Source of the DNA: Pinus tabuliformis
Taxonomy: Eukaryota; Streptophyta; Pinopsida; Pinales; Pinaceae
Length of the DNA: 64,000 nucleotides
Direction of reading: 5' to 3'
Assembly (NCBI GenBank): GCA_031772625.1
Contig: CM062813.1
Location: 694,224,420-694,288,419 of the forward strand
In this document: positions 35,330 through 47,105 of the stretch, one piece after another
Layout: each line of letters starts with the position of its first letter
Position numbering within the stretch: position 1 is the stretch's first letter
Program-made: the position numbers and the translations under genes
The notes under the pieces: generated by a model
Seen by the model: only the letters and a program-made list of their open reading frames with translations
Databases searched by the model: none
Told to the model about the DNA's origin: nothing

Positions 35330-35530
35330 GCATCAGCAATACGTCATGCTGACATCATCACCCTGCGTCGGCCTCCTGCCACCGTGTCCTTGCCACGTAG
35401 CTGCCACCGTACTACCACATCATCTCCTCCACCGTACCGCCACATCACCCGGCCGTACTGCTGACGTCACCCTGCCACGTCACCGCCGTACTGGGACCCA
35501 CCGCTGACGTCATGCTGACGTCACCGTCAA
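35330..35530 (+). promoter_or_regulatory. TGACGTCA-like site cluster in the element H 5' LTR
   Basis: Several ACGTCA cores lie within 200 bases, including full TGACGTCA palindromes near 35463, 35502 and 35517. Such cores are known binding sites of plant bZIP (TGA and related) factors. The cluster lies roughly 650-850 bases upstream of the TATA box, so a role as a U3 enhancer is inferred. Confidence 0.5.
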
Positions 35531-36183
35531 AAAGCGCGAAAGGCACAAATCGCAGCCTAGAGAGCCCGGAATCAAAATCTGAGGCAGTTTTTGATGCGCG
35601 ATCACTACGAGAAATAGGCCAAAATGGAAAGCCCTTTCATGGCTCGGCCTCCAGCAGGCCCGAAAGTCGCAAAATGACATAAATTTCTTCGCAGAGATTC
35701 AGGAAAGGGGCAAAGACAGTTTTTAATGCAACAGAGGGCCGAACAGCAGCCATGAAAGGTCGAGGCAACAGTTTAAAGAGTATCAGAAGTGAGAAAGGCG
35801 CACATTCAGTGCCAAAGCATATCAAGGAAGCGGCAAAGAGTATCAGTCGAATGTTTTTAATGAAAAACTTTTATTCCCAATGCAGGTGAACATTGAATGA
35901 CCTCCAACAAAGTCAAAGAAAACGGTGGAGCTTTAATCAAGGCTCTCCCATCACAGTTAATGCACTTCAGAACCACTCAAGAGCATGGATCAAAACCCAA
36001 AGCACAGTTATGGCTAAGTGGTCAGCACAGAGCCATAAAGACAACACATTAAATTCTTTTTTGAGACAGCTGCACCCAGCGCAGCTCGAGGATATTTTCC
36101 CACATTTATTTTAGACACGTGTTAGGTTAAAGACACTTATTACAGCAAATCTGACTGGGATCTGATTTTGAAGATATTTTATC

Positions 36184-36190
36184 TATAAAA
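36184..36190 (+). promoter_or_regulatory. Element H TATA box, 5' LTR
   Basis: tataaaa within ctataaaaccaccc; the same box is at 46277-46283 in the other LTR. Confidence 0.6.
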
Positions 36191-37016
36191 CCACCCTAAT
36201 TCATTATTTAAAGGGTTGGTTGGTTGTATAGCTTCAAGAGAGACTCGCTCTGTATCCCTGATGTTTTACTTAATCAAAGACTACTGAAAAGCTCGGAGGA
36301 ATGACTGTGTGTTGTGTATTAATGTTTTGAAGAATTGAATGTGGAATTCTTGTGCTGCAACATGACTCAATAAGTGTTTATTACCTTTGTTTTCCATTGA
36401 AGTACCATCTAAAATAGCAGAAAGAATGAATAGTTTAGAATTGGTTTAATTTCCCTCTATGCTCAATTTCTGTTGTTTCTTTATGTTTTCATCTGAATTA
36501 GTAATGAATATGAATTCCCTGTGGCTCATATTTACCCTAATTCACCCATGTTTGACAATTATCTAGGGATTCTTTATTGCTCCTAGATAGAGCTCATTCA
36601 CCTTCCCTCTGTTAAGCTGAACGAGAGATTCTTAAATGCCTCTCATTCCTTAGCCCTAATTCCATCCTTTTAAGCTTGAATCATTGTTTCATGTGCAGCT
36701 AGCTTGCTCCATATTTCCCTCTTGTGACCAAGAAAACGCACCAGTAGTCCTACTCCTTGACTCCACGCCCAATGGTTCTAAAACTTTCATGCTATCCCTG
36801 CCTCTTTACTTGAAAGCATCATCCTTCCCACCAAAACTCAAACAAAACCCCTTGAACTCAATAACTAGCCTAAAATCATCATCAACAAAGCTAAATTCTA
36901 AAGAGAGAGCCCTCTCTGACTGCTGGTGGGCTAGCACCTGCAGTCCAAAGATTGGTTTGTGGTTACCTCGGCCGTATCCCTTAAGGAGCCAAGGGACAAC
37001 CTGAGTGATAACATAA

Positions 37017-37033
37017 TGGCGACTCCACTGGGG
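37017..37033 (+). other. Element H primer-binding site
   Basis: TGGCGACTCCACTGGGG, three bases after the LTR. It would pair with a tRNA 3' end of the CCCAGTGGAGTCGCCA type. I believe this is a tRNA-Arg, as used by several Tat elements, but the tRNA identity is recalled and not checked. Confidence 0.75.
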
Positions 37034-37579
37034 ATAACAATGAATTTTCCAATTACTGCATATTCCTTAAAACTACTGATGAAGCCTGAATGTCAGCCAG
37101 GAATCCTTTGAAACTGTTCTTGCTTTGCATTTACAGGAGTAAACAAATTCTGCTTCAGTCAATCTTCATGCTAGTTTTACGTTATACATAGCTATTCCAA
37201 AATTTGATTAGTTCCTTGCTAATTCTAAAAAGCATTCACAGAAAATACCAAAACAAGTTCATAATCTGGCTCCCAAAAGGAATTCACGGTATACAAGGTC
37301 AAATCTAGACCCAAACCCCCCAGCTATTTTTGAAAATCCCAATTTAATCCCAAGGAACCTCAAGAAGCTAGAGCAAAGAGAAGATTTTGTTGACTTTAGC
37401 CCTGAAACAGTTCAGCCAAGCTGTGTTCCAACCCCTGTCAAGGTTTTATTTCGTTCAACCCCCACTTCCCCTTGTTCATCATCCACCTCTCGAAGCACTC
37501 CTTCCACACCTCCATTTACTGCACATACTCCCATTACCGTTGTTGTTACAGTTGTTCCAGTTGTCCCTGTTGTTCTACT

Positions 37580-38480
37580 TATCCCTGTAAACATGGCTAA
37601 TAGATATGCACCCCTGCAATTACCTGCTAATCCAGGGGCTATGCCTCAGGATTATCAAACTAAAATCACATATTTTGATGGAACTGGTTCTTGCACAGCC
37701 CTTCAGCATACAAAGAATATGCAAGACTATTTTTAGAACTACGAGATAGATGACGATAGCGTGAGAATGAAGATTTTCGTCCAAAGTTTGACAGGTGATG
37801 TTAGAACTTTGTTTAGAGCACTCACAGCCAATTGCATAGCAGACCCAGAAGCCTTATACCAGTCATTTATCAACAGATGGGAGAAAAAGAAAGACTCCTT
37901 GCACATATTATCTGAATATGACACCATCAAAAGAGGCCCTCAAGAATCTGTCTTGGACTATTGTGCAAGATTTAATAATGTTTATAATGCAATACCACAG
38001 AACTTAAGACCTCCACCTGATCTTGCTTTGTATAAATTCCCTGATGGTTTTGACACTGACATGGCTTATCAGTTAAGGGAAAGAGCCCCTCAAACCCTTG
38101 CAGACATGCAAAATGTTGCTGTTAGCGTAGAGGCAAATCTAATTGCTAAAAGAAACAGAGCTAGAACTTAGAGAAGAACCACCTTTAAAGAGGAACCCTC
38201 AGCCTTAGATCAAAAGCTGGATGCTATTATCAGTGGCATGCACAGGCTGGGAGACAAAGTAGAGAGTGTTGAGAGGAAATCATCATGGGAAGGACAACAA
38301 CCTAATACCATAAGGAACCCAAATTTCCAGAAAACTCATAATACAAATGTTGGTAGGTCTAGCCCAGACCATGATGTAAGGCCTCCTTTTCACGAAAATT
38401 ATGTTGAAGCATCTACATCTAGTGAACAGACGGAAGACACTCACATGAACATGGTGGATTTGAAGGCTGAGCAACAAATT
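37580..38480 (+). pseudogene. Element H gag
   Basis: Starts around MANRYAPLQLPANPGAMPQD. It runs through KITYFDGTGSCTALQH, VRMKIFVQSLTGDVRTLFRA, YQSFINRWEKKKDSLHILSE and ESVLDYCARFNNVYNAIP, the retrotransposon gag core. The tail (HRLGDKVESVERKSS onward) is polar. It encodes the particle protein. The region upstream to the primer site (37034-37579) is proline-rich or leader sequence. Fossil. Confidence 0.85.
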
Positions 38481-38575
38481 TTCTAACTCAACAAGACCAA
38501 GATGAGCATGACTTTAATCAATTTCAAACTAAATCTGGTGAGTCTTTTGATTTTAAACAAGGCTATGATACTGCC

Positions 38576-39523
38576 TTGTATGAGGTCCACAAACAATATA
38601 AGCTGAGGACAAGAACCATAGATGTGCCCGAAAAGGTTAAACCAAATGATACCAAGCAGCCGAAGAAGATCAAAGAAAAGGTTGCCCTCATAGAAACTGC
38701 TGATAAAACAGTCCCTAATCCAAAGGATGTCACCATAGAGGATGTCACAGACATGCAGCCTTCTAATGATCACCCTCTGTCACCTTCTTCCTCGAAAGAA
38801 AATTTGAACAGCGTTCCAAAAAGCCCTCCTAAAACTGAAAAACCGCAAGCAATTACTTCCCTTAACGCTGATAAACAAGACCGAACTGTTGATACTCCAA
38901 TAGAAAAAGAGAAGCCTGCCTCTCAAAATACTAAAACCCAATCTGAAAAATCATTTGACTTAGAGGCAGAAATAGGTAAACTGAAGATATCCATCCCCTT
39001 ATCTAAACTTTCCAAACATGATGTGTATAGGCAACAAATTCAAAGATCACTTCAAATGCCAGAGGTTAAGGATGATGTGAATGTTCTTGATGATCATCCT
39101 GAACTGTTGTTTGGTCCAGAAGTTAATGGAAAGTCAACATATGGTTCTATTCTACCTTTTTATGTTAGTTTGCACATACATGACAAAGTCTTGCACAATG
39201 CTATGTTTGACTCAGGTGCCTCACACAATCTTATGCCCAAAGCTGTAATGGAAAAGCTGAACCTTGATGTTATAAGACCCTACAAAGATCTATTCTCCTT
39301 TGACTCAAGTCAAGTCAAGTGTTTAGGCCTCATCAAAGACTTTTGTGTCTCCTTAGTCCAAAATCCCAACAAGACAATCCTCATGGATGTGGTGGTTGCT
39401 GACATTCCACCAAAGTATGGCATGCTATTGTCAAGATCTTTGGGGGCAAAACTCCAAGGATCCCTCCAATTAGACCTCCCTTATGCCACTATATCTTTCT
39501 TTGGGCAACCAAAGAGACTATAG
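38576..39523 (+). pseudogene. Element H gag C-terminus and protease
   Basis: A frame of about 315 residues. The first 160 are lysine, serine and proline-rich and look disordered. From about residue 190 an aspartic protease follows: YVSLHIHDKVLHNAMFDSGA, then SHNLMPKAVMEKL with the DSGA active site at about 39209-39220, then the VVVADIPPKYGMLLSR flap-to-core strands. The protease would mature gag-pol. Fossil. Confidence 0.88.
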
Positions 39524-39770
39524 CATAACTAGTGAGGATAAGCCCCAAAATTTTCCTATTTACTCAATCCATTCTGATATGGATTCTTTTATTCTATTTA
39601 ATGATGAAACAAATACTCTCACTGATGACAAGCCCTTGGCTTTAGAACTGAACACGCACACCGATGAAGAATTGGTTGCCCATACTGATGAAACTGTCAA
39701 AACAATCAAGGCAACCAGCATACAATAAAAACCTCCCCAAACAGAAATTTCAAATCTGCCCAATCCTAAA

Positions 39771-42700
39771 GTGACTGAAACTCTTGATACTAACCACCAG
39801 CAAGAAATCACATGGTACTTAGAGTTTGATGGCGCTGTTAACAAGTTAGGAGCAGGGGCAGGTGTTTGGATTCACAATACACATAAAAATCATGCAGAAG
39901 GTCATGCCTACAGACTAAATTTCAAATGCACCAATAACATGGCAGAGTATGAGGCTCTCCTTTTAGGCCTTAAACTGCTCAAAGCTCTAGGAGCTGCAAA
40001 AGTGTCTATTCTAGGTGACTCTGATTTAATCATACAACAAATGAAAGGAAATTTTGTTACCAACGACAATAGAATGAGGGCCTATAGGACTGCTGCTACT
40101 AATATACTCAATGCATTCACTGAATCCAAGCTTGCCAAGATTTCAAAAGATCATAACATTCATGCACACAGCCTAGCCACTTTTGCTAGTACATGCAAGC
40201 TTCCCTTTGAGCCAAATCACCATTTTACTGCTGAGATAAAGCATAGGCCTGCTATCCCAAATAATGTTAAAGATTGGCAAGTGTTTGAAAGTGATGCCCA
40301 AATTAACAACTTCCTCACTCTTGAGCATGAGTTTTCAAATATTAACATTGACATGGATGCTATGAAGGATGAACAACAGCAAACAAATGAAAATCAGCAG
40401 GCTGTAACCGCTGTAATAGCCAAACAAAGGTTGAACCCAACTGGTTTTGACAATGCAAACATAGAAGAGCTGAAACATATGCATTTGGAGGAAATAGCAG
40501 AAACAGAGGCCCTGATCGTTGATCTAAAAGATAACTTTCTCCCTGCTGGCCTCACTCCATTAGAAGATATGTTTGATGCCAATGATGTTCCCAAAAAGCC
40601 AAAAATACAGCCCCTAAACACTGCTATAGAAGAACACAACATTGGGATAGCAGATAAGCCCAAAATGATCAAACTATCTCAATCTTTACCACCCCATCAA
40701 AAACCCAAATATGTTGATTTGTTCAAAGAATTCCAAGATGTATTTGCTTGGAGTTATGAGGACTTGAAGTCCTATGACACCTCAGTGATCCAACACACCA
40801 TTCCTTTAAAACCAAACCAAAAGCCCTTCAAACAGAAACTTAGAAGAATCAATCTCGTACTCCTTCCTTTGATTGAAAAGGAAGTGAAAAGTATGTTTGA
40901 AGTAGGTATCATAGCACCCATCAAATTCTCTGAATGGGTATCCAATCTTGTTCCCACAAGGAAAAAGACAGGTGAGATTAGGCTATGTGTAGACCTAAGA
41001 AATTTAAACCAAGTCTCCCCAAAAGACCACTACCCCTTGCCAAAAATGGACCACATTCTACAAAGAGTAGTGGGGTCATCTAGAATATCTTTGCTAGATG
41101 GCTTTTTAGGTTTCAATCAAATACTGGTTCACCCGAATGACCAAGACAAGACAGCCTTTACCACACCGTCGGGAACATTTAAGTATGTGAAGATGTCTTT
41201 CGGACTTAAAAACGCTGGTGCTACCTTTCAAAGGGCAATGGATATTGCATTTGCCAAGGAAATACATGATTTCCTAGTTGTCTACCTTGATGACTTAACC
41301 CCTTTCTCCAAATCTGATCAAGAGCACCTCAAACACCTAAGGCAAATATTCATGACATGTAGGAAATATGGCATTTCCTTGAACCCCAAGAAGTCCCTCT
41401 TTGGCCTTGAAGAAGGCAAGCTCCTTGGCCATATCATCTCAAAAGATGGTATTAGAATAGATCCGGAAAGGATCCAAGCCATCCTCCAAATTCCATATCC
41501 AAGAAACATAAAAGAGTTGCAAGCATTCCTTGGAAAAATCAACTTCCTAAGGAGATTTATTCCAAATCTAGCTGAGCTAATAAGACTGTTAAGCAACATG
41601 TTAAAAAAGGATGCTAAGGTAAAATGGTCTCTTGAGACCAAGCAAGCCTTTGAGAGTATCAAAACTACCTTAACCCAAGCCCCTGCCCTCACCAGTCCAC
41701 AGTTTGACAAAGATTTCATCATATTTTCATTTGCATCTGAGCACACCATAGCTGTTGTCCTTTTGCAAAAGGACGATCAGGGAGTTGAAAAGCCAATTGC
41801 ATTTTTCAGCCGAGCCTTAAGAGATGCCCCTTTGAAATACCAAATCATGGAGAAGCAGGCCTATGCCCTTGTTAAAGCAATCAAAGATTTCCGAGTGTAC
41901 ATTTTATATTCACATGTGATTGCCTATGTCCCTAATGCTGTTGTAAAATACATATTAACCCAAGAGGGGTTAGAGGGCAAAATAGGCAAGTGGATTGCTA
42001 ACATCCTTGAGTATGACATAGAAATTAAACCAACCAATATCATAAAGGGACAAGGTTTAGCCAAACTGATGTCCGAAACAAACTTTCAAGCCTTAGACAT
42101 CAACCAACTGGACAATGAACAGGAGCTGGCAACTCCACAGATTAGTGAAACCTTTTTGCAATCCCCATGGTATGCTGATATATGCTTTGTATTGTTAAAC
42201 CTGTTTGCTCCCCCAGGATTGTCCAGAACCAAGAAAAGATTTTTAAAAATGAAAGCGTCAAAGTTTTGTGTCATAGATGGTGCATTATTTTGGAAAAATC
42301 ATGAAGGTATATTGCTTAATTGTTTAACCATGAATGAAACTAACAATGTCATGAAAGAATTCCATGTAGGGGACTGTGGAGGACATCTGTATTGGAAGTC
42401 CACTGCTGATAAAATTTTAAGGGTTGGTTTCTATTGGCCCTCTTTATTTGCAGATATAAAGAAGTTTGCTATCTCATGTCATAAATGCCAAATCTTTGAG
42501 GGCAAAAGAAAGTTGTTACCCTTGCCCCTTAAGCCCATCTCAACCGAGAAACCTTTTCAACAATGGGGTCTTGACTTCATTGGAGAAATCTACCCCTCTT
42601 CCTCAGGCCAGCACAAGTGGATTTTAACAGCCACCAACTATTTCACTAAATGGATTGAAGCCATCCCATGCAGACAGGCTAATGACTCCATTATTATCCA

Positions 42701-43427
42701 ATTCCTTGAGTGCAATATCCTTTCTAGATTTGGCTACCCTGAGAAGATCATCACTAACAACGCCGCTGCTTTCAAATCCAAAAAGATGATCAATTTTTGC
42801 CATAAATTTCACATTACCTTGGGCCATTCCACAGCCTATTACCCTCAAGGTAATGGCTTGGTCGAATCATCCAACAAAAGCCTCCTCAACATCATAAAGA
42901 AAGTGCGAGAAGAAAACAAAAAGAACTGGCATAAAAATCCCACAAATGCCCTATGGGCAGACAGACTTTCAACAAAGAAATCCATTGGGATGAGCCCTTA
43001 TGAGCTAGTATATGGCATGGAGGCCAGATTTCCTTCATCCTTGGGCATCCCTACTATCAAACTGTTACAGGAGATTCAGGCTGAACCAAATGACATTCAA
43101 CGAAGAATCAATCAGACCATTCATCTTCAGCAAACCAGAGAGCAGGTCTATGACAGAGCTCAAATTTTGCAAGAGAAGCTCAAAAAGATGTTTGATAAGA
43201 GAGCTAAGGCGGAAGATTTTTGGGTTGGCAACAAAGTTCTAAGGTGGGATTCACGAAGAGAAGACAAGGGCAAACATGCAAAATTTGATTTTTTATGGAA
43301 AGGGCCATTTGTTATTTCTGTTGTTCAGGGAAATAACACATATTTCCTCAAATCTGTAGAGGGCAGCACTGCTGAAGAAGGCCCTGTTAATGGCCGAATG
43401 TTAAAACATTACCATGATCCCTTTTAA
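39771..43427 (+). CDS. Element H pol: RNase H, reverse transcriptase, RNase H, integrase
   Basis: An uninterrupted frame of 1218 residues. Residues about 14-145 form an RNase H fold (FDGA at 19-22, NMAEYEA at 56-62, GDSD at 82-85), placed before the reverse transcriptase. The palm follows with LCVDLRNLNQ, KMSFGLKNAGATFQRAMD and the catalytic YLDD box (about 41281-41292). A gypsy-type connection and RNase H come next (LSNMLKKDAKVKWSLETKQA, PIAFFSRALRDAPLKYQ). Integrase is last, with a zinc head (CHKCQIFEGKRK), WGLDFIGEIYP and YYPQGNGLVESSNKSL. The extra leading RNase H resembles the archaeal-type RNase H known from Tat elements. The element is treated as a fossil. Confidence 0.93.
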   Translation: MTETLDTNHQQEITWYLEFDGAVNKLGAGAGVWIHNTHKNHAEGHAYRLNFKCTNNMAEYEALLLGLKLLKALGAAKVSILGDSDLIIQQMKGNFVTNDNRMRAYRTAATNILNAFTESKLAKISKDHNIHAHSLATFASTCKLPFEPNHHFTAEIKHRPAIPNNVKDWQVFESDAQINNFLTLEHEFSNINIDMDAMKDEQQQTNENQQAVTAVIAKQRLNPTGFDNANIEELKHMHLEEIAETEALIVDLKDNFLPAGLTPLEDMFDANDVPKKPKIQPLNTAIEEHNIGIADKPKMIKLSQSLPPHQKPKYVDLFKEFQDVFAWSYEDLKSYDTSVIQHTIPLKPNQKPFKQKLRRINLVLLPLIEKEVKSMFEVGIIAPIKFSEWVSNLVPTRKKTGEIRLCVDLRNLNQVSPKDHYPLPKMDHILQRVVGSSRISLLDGFLGFNQILVHPNDQDKTAFTTPSGTFKYVKMSFGLKNAGATFQRAMDIAFAKEIHDFLVVYLDDLTPFSKSDQEHLKHLRQIFMTCRKYGISLNPKKSLFGLEEGKLLGHIISKDGIRIDPERIQAILQIPYPRNIKELQAFLGKINFLRRFIPNLAELIRLLSNMLKKDAKVKWSLETKQAFESIKTTLTQAPALTSPQFDKDFIIFSFASEHTIAVVLLQKDDQGVEKPIAFFSRALRDAPLKYQIMEKQAYALVKAIKDFRVYILYSHVIAYVPNAVVKYILTQEGLEGKIGKWIANILEYDIEIKPTNIIKGQGLAKLMSETNFQALDINQLDNEQELATPQISETFLQSPWYADICFVLLNLFAPPGLSRTKKRFLKMKASKFCVIDGALFWKNHEGILLNCLTMNETNNVMKEFHVGDCGGHLYWKSTADKILRVGFYWPSLFADIKKFAISCHKCQIFEGKRKLLPLPLKPISTEKPFQQWGLDFIGEIYPSSSGQHKWILTATNYFTKWIEAIPCRQANDSIIIQFLECNILSRFGYPEKIITNNAAAFKSKKMINFCHKFHITLGHSTAYYPQGNGLVESSNKSLLNIIKKVREENKKNWHKNPTNALWADRLSTKKSIGMSPYELVYGMEARFPSSLGIPTIKLLQEIQAEPNDIQRRINQTIHLQQTREQVYDRAQILQEKLKKMFDKRAKAEDFWVGNKVLRWDSRREDKGKHAKFDFLWKGPFVISVVQGNNTYFLKSVEGSTAEEGPVNGRMLKHYHDPF

Positions 43428-44034
43428 GGGATACAATGCAACTCTGTATATATCTCTTTGAACATTGATATTTGTATATATCAGCACTTTGTTTTTTATT
43501 TTTTTTTATAAGCAGTCTGAGTGTTAGAGGAGCAGCAGCAAAGTTTGTGAAGACACAGCCAATGCAAGTACTCCATTTTTAAGGCTCTGTCTCTGCATTA
43601 GTCTCAGCAAAACAGCAGGAGTAGCGCTGTCATATCACAGCAATTCATGATAAAAAGAAACTGGTTGCAATTTGTAGTATCCAGTAAAACAGTATCAATA
43701 AGAGAGGAGCATTGTTTAGTTTCACATCAGCAACTGTTTCTAGACCAGAAGCTAAGGGAAATACAACAGTTTTGATCCATATTTTGGATCTATTTCAAAG
43801 GCAATGTTTAAAGCAATATGGTATATAATATCAAGCACGCAGAAGAAAGCAGGCAATGTTATGTATTTCACAATATTTCAATGAAGGAGATGGCTGCTCA
43901 TATTTCAAAGTTCCACACTTTTAGTAGCCAGCACAAAGAAATTCTTCAGTCCACAGCAACAATAGAAGATCAAGGCAGTCTGACCTGTTGTTCTTGGCTT
44001 TTCAGAAGGAAAAGCCATCCCCAAGTGGAGCCAC
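43428..44034 (+). other. Element H 3' non-coding region
   Basis: Sequence between the pol stop and the 3' LTR without a recognisable frame. The purine-rich text before the LTR (ttcagaaggaaaag, about 44000-44013) is a possible polypurine primer. Confidence 0.6.
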
Positions 44035-47000
44035 TGTTAGCCTCCTATTGCAATAGGTGTTCATCTTTCATGATTGACATTTTCACATGCCAAATATGTC
44101 ATACTTTGCATGCTGCAATGCTCCATATTTCCATAAAGAGGCCAAAGAAGAGGTCATGAAAGTGTGGCAGTCTAAATTCCACTACTGTATCCCAATTTTG
44201 ATGAGTTAACCATTTTTGAAGAAGTTTCTGTTAAGGGAAGTCCAAACAGCCTAATCTTGGCTTCCCTAGGTTTCAATTTCTTGTTTTAGAATATAGAGAA
44301 TCATTATCTGTCCAAACAGTTTAATCTTGGCACATTTGTAGATAGGTAGAGAAACAAAGGAGCCCAACTGCTTAATCTGGGCCCTTGGAAGAAATAAGTG
44401 TAGATTTAGATAGGGGGACAGAAAAAGAAAAAGGATAATCAGGGTCTACAAGTCCAAGTGCACCCATGCAAAAAAGAAGAAAAAATGCTAGGTAAGTAGG
44501 CTGGGTAGGTAGTTTTGTGGTTGCAGAATCAAGTTGTGTGATCCATTTCATCTTTTCAAAGTGTTATATCTATTCAGATCACAAGGTAAGGCAATTCCCC
44601 TTTGGAGGAGCTCAAGCGAGGCATGTCTAACTCCCCCTTCTTCTCATTCCCCAAATCACTCACTAACATTCCCTTGAGGACCTTGGGATCTGCCCAACCA
44701 GTCCTGTTATAACTTTATTTTTGTAACAGCCCCAAGTCAAGCTTTGACTTTCTTCTGTGAAAAGAAGCCACATTTCTTGTGTAAAATCATGTCTCCACAG
44801 TCCATTCACTTTCAATGTCCAAAGTTTTAGCTCACAAACTTAGCCTCCCCCCTACACTTCACCTCATTTTCATATTAACCCCTAACTCTATTATCTAGCT
44901 CCCTGTACCATTTCCTTATCCCCTATTATAGAAAAAAGCTATAAAACTCCTCAAAAATATTAAATAACCCCTCCCTTTGGCACTATAGCCATATTTCCTA
45001 AGTCTGGGGAATGTTGAGTTCATCTGGGGCTTGGCATTAGCCCTTCCGCGTCCAAACCTGGGATTAATTTAACCCCTGTTAAATTAATAGCCAACCCCTA
45101 TTTAGCGTTTATTCAAACGCTGCTTGCGCATACCCATAAACCCACATTTCTAATGTTTAACCCCCCCCCCCCCCGCCATATAAAAAATAAAAATAAAAAC
45201 AGAGCAGGCCCGTCCCTAACCCTCCGCCGCATTATCAATGCCACCGACCGTCAGATCTGGCGCGCCCGAGATCTACGGTGGGCGGGCCTTTTTGTGCCCC
45301 GATGTGCCGAGGGTTAACGCCCAGGAGATGGGCAGTTTTCCCGTCGTACTCCTGCCACACATCACCCTGTCAGTTGTGGCAGAGCCCCCTCCTCCAAAAC
45401 TGCCTGCGCACAAAAGCGGTGCGCCTGAAACCGCCTTCCCCCCTCCTGCGTCAGCAATACGTCATGCTGACGTCATCACCCTGCGTCGGCCTCTTCCCAC
45501 CGTACTACCACGTCATCTCCTCCACCGTACCGCCACGTCACCCGGCCGTACTGCTGATGTCACCCTGCCACGTCATCGCCGTACTGGGACCCACCATTGA
45601 CGTCATGTTGATGTCACCGTCAAAAAGCGCGAAAGGCACAAATCGCAACCTAGAGAGCCCGGAATCAAAATCTGAGGCAGTTTTTGATGCGCGATCGCTA
45701 CCAGAAATAGGCCAAAATGGAAAGCCCTTTCATGGCTCGGCCTCCAGCAGGCCCGAAAGTCGCAAAATGACATAAATTTCTTCGCAGAGATTCAGGAAAG
45801 GGGCAAAGACAGTTTTTAATGCAACAGAGGGCCCAACAGCAACCATGAAAGGTCGAGGCAACAGTTTAAAGAGTATCAGAAGTGAGAAAGGCGCACATTC
45901 AGTGCCAAAGCATATCAAGGAAGCAGCAAAGAGTATCAGTCGAATGTTTTTAATGAAAAATTTTTATTCCCAATGCAGGTGAACATTGAATGACCTTAAA
46001 GAAAGTCAAAGAAAACGGTGGAGCTTTAATCAAGGCTCTCCCATCACAGTTAATGCACTTCATAACCACTCAAGAGCATGGATCAAAACCCAAAGCACAG
46101 TTATGGCTAAGTGGTCAGCACATAGCCATAAAGACAACACATTAAATTCTTTTTTGAGACAGCTGCACCCAGCACAGCTCAAGGATATTTTCCCGCATTT
46201 ATTTCAGACATGTGTTAGGTTAAAGACACTTATTACAGCAGATCTGACTGGGATCTGATTTTGTAGATATTTTACCTATAAAACCACCCTAATTCACTAT
46301 TTAAAGGGTTGGTTAGTTGTATAGCTTCAAGAGAGACTCGCTTTGTATACCTGATGTTTTACTTAATCAAAGACTGTTGAAAAGCTCGGAAGAATGACTG
46401 TGTGCTGTGTATTAATGTTTTGAAGAATTGAATGTGGAATTCTTGTGCTGCAACATGACTCAATAAGTGTTTCTTACCTTTGTTTTCCATTGAAGTACCA
46501 TATAAAATAGCAGAAAGAATGAATAGTTTAGAATTGGTTCAATTGCCCTCTATGCTCAATTTCTGTTTTTTCTTTATGTTTTCATCTGAATTAGTAATGA
46601 ATATGAATTCCCTGTGGCTCATATTTACCCTAATTCACCCTTGTTTGACAGTTATCTAGGGATTCTTTATTGCTCCTAGATAGAGCTCATTCACCTTCCC
46701 TCTGTTAAGCTGAACGAGAGATTCTTAACTGCCTCTCACTCCTTAGCCCTAATTCCATCCTTTTAAGCTTGAATCATTGTTTCATGTGCAGCTAGCTTGC
46801 TCCATATTTCCCTCTTGTGACCAAGAAAACGCACCAGCAGTCCTACTCCTTGACTCCACGCCCAATGGTTCTAAACATTTCATGCTATCCCTGCCTCTTT
46901 ACTTGAAAGCATCATCCTTCCCACCAAAACTGAAACAAAACCCCTTGAACTCAATAAATAGCCTAAAATCATCATCAACAAAGCTAAATTCTAAAGAGAG

Positions 47001-47105
47001 AGCCCTCTCTGACCGCTGGTGGGCTAGCACCTGCAGTCCAAAGATTGGTTTGTGGTTACCTCGGTCGTATCCCTTAAGGAGCCAAGGGACAACCTGAGTG
47101 ATAAT
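44035..47105 (+). repeat. Element H 3' LTR, about 3.07 kb
   Basis: Partner of 33922-37013, with a poly-C run near 45161, a GC-rich block at about 45210-45630, and a TATA box at 46277-46283. It is followed by AGTAA at 47106-47110, where the sequence of G resumes. Confidence 0.93.

Larger units (their letters stand above)
33922..37013 (+). repeat. Element H 5' LTR, about 3.09 kb
   Basis: Starts TGTTAG and ends GATAACA. It has a GC-rich block at about 35080-35540 with TGACGTCA-like sites, a poly-C run near 35047 and a TATA box (tataaaa, 36184-36190) with the probable transcription start some 30 bases on. Open frames inside it appear in both LTRs and are not supported as genes. Confidence 0.93.
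33922..47105 (+). mobile_element. Element H: Ty3/gypsy, Tat-type (OTA) with long LTRs
   Basis: A 13.2-kb plus-strand element with LTRs of about 3.1 kb, a primer site TGGCGACTCCACTGGGG, gag, protease and a long pol frame (39771-43427). AGTAA flanks both sides (33916-33920 and 47106-47110). The second RNase H, the primer-site type and the very long LTRs fit the Tat branch of plant gypsy elements. By eye the LTRs differ at about 1 in 50 sites outside the GC-rich block. It looks nearly whole, with a handful of breaks. Some relatives (Ogre) are known to splice between gag-protease and pol. Confidence 0.92.

Noticed and set aside
35086-35540. Several overlapping plus- and minus-strand open frames in the GC-rich LTR block (again at 45238-45775)
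   Set aside because: Frames arise easily in GC-rich DNA. They are present in both LTRs only because LTRs are copies, and the two copies disagree on frame and length.
35893-37004. Open frames of 73 and 106 residues in the R-U5 part of the element H LTR (also at 45986-46258 and 46777-47097)
   Set aside because: Conservation between LTRs is expected without coding. There is no known domain and they precede the primer site.
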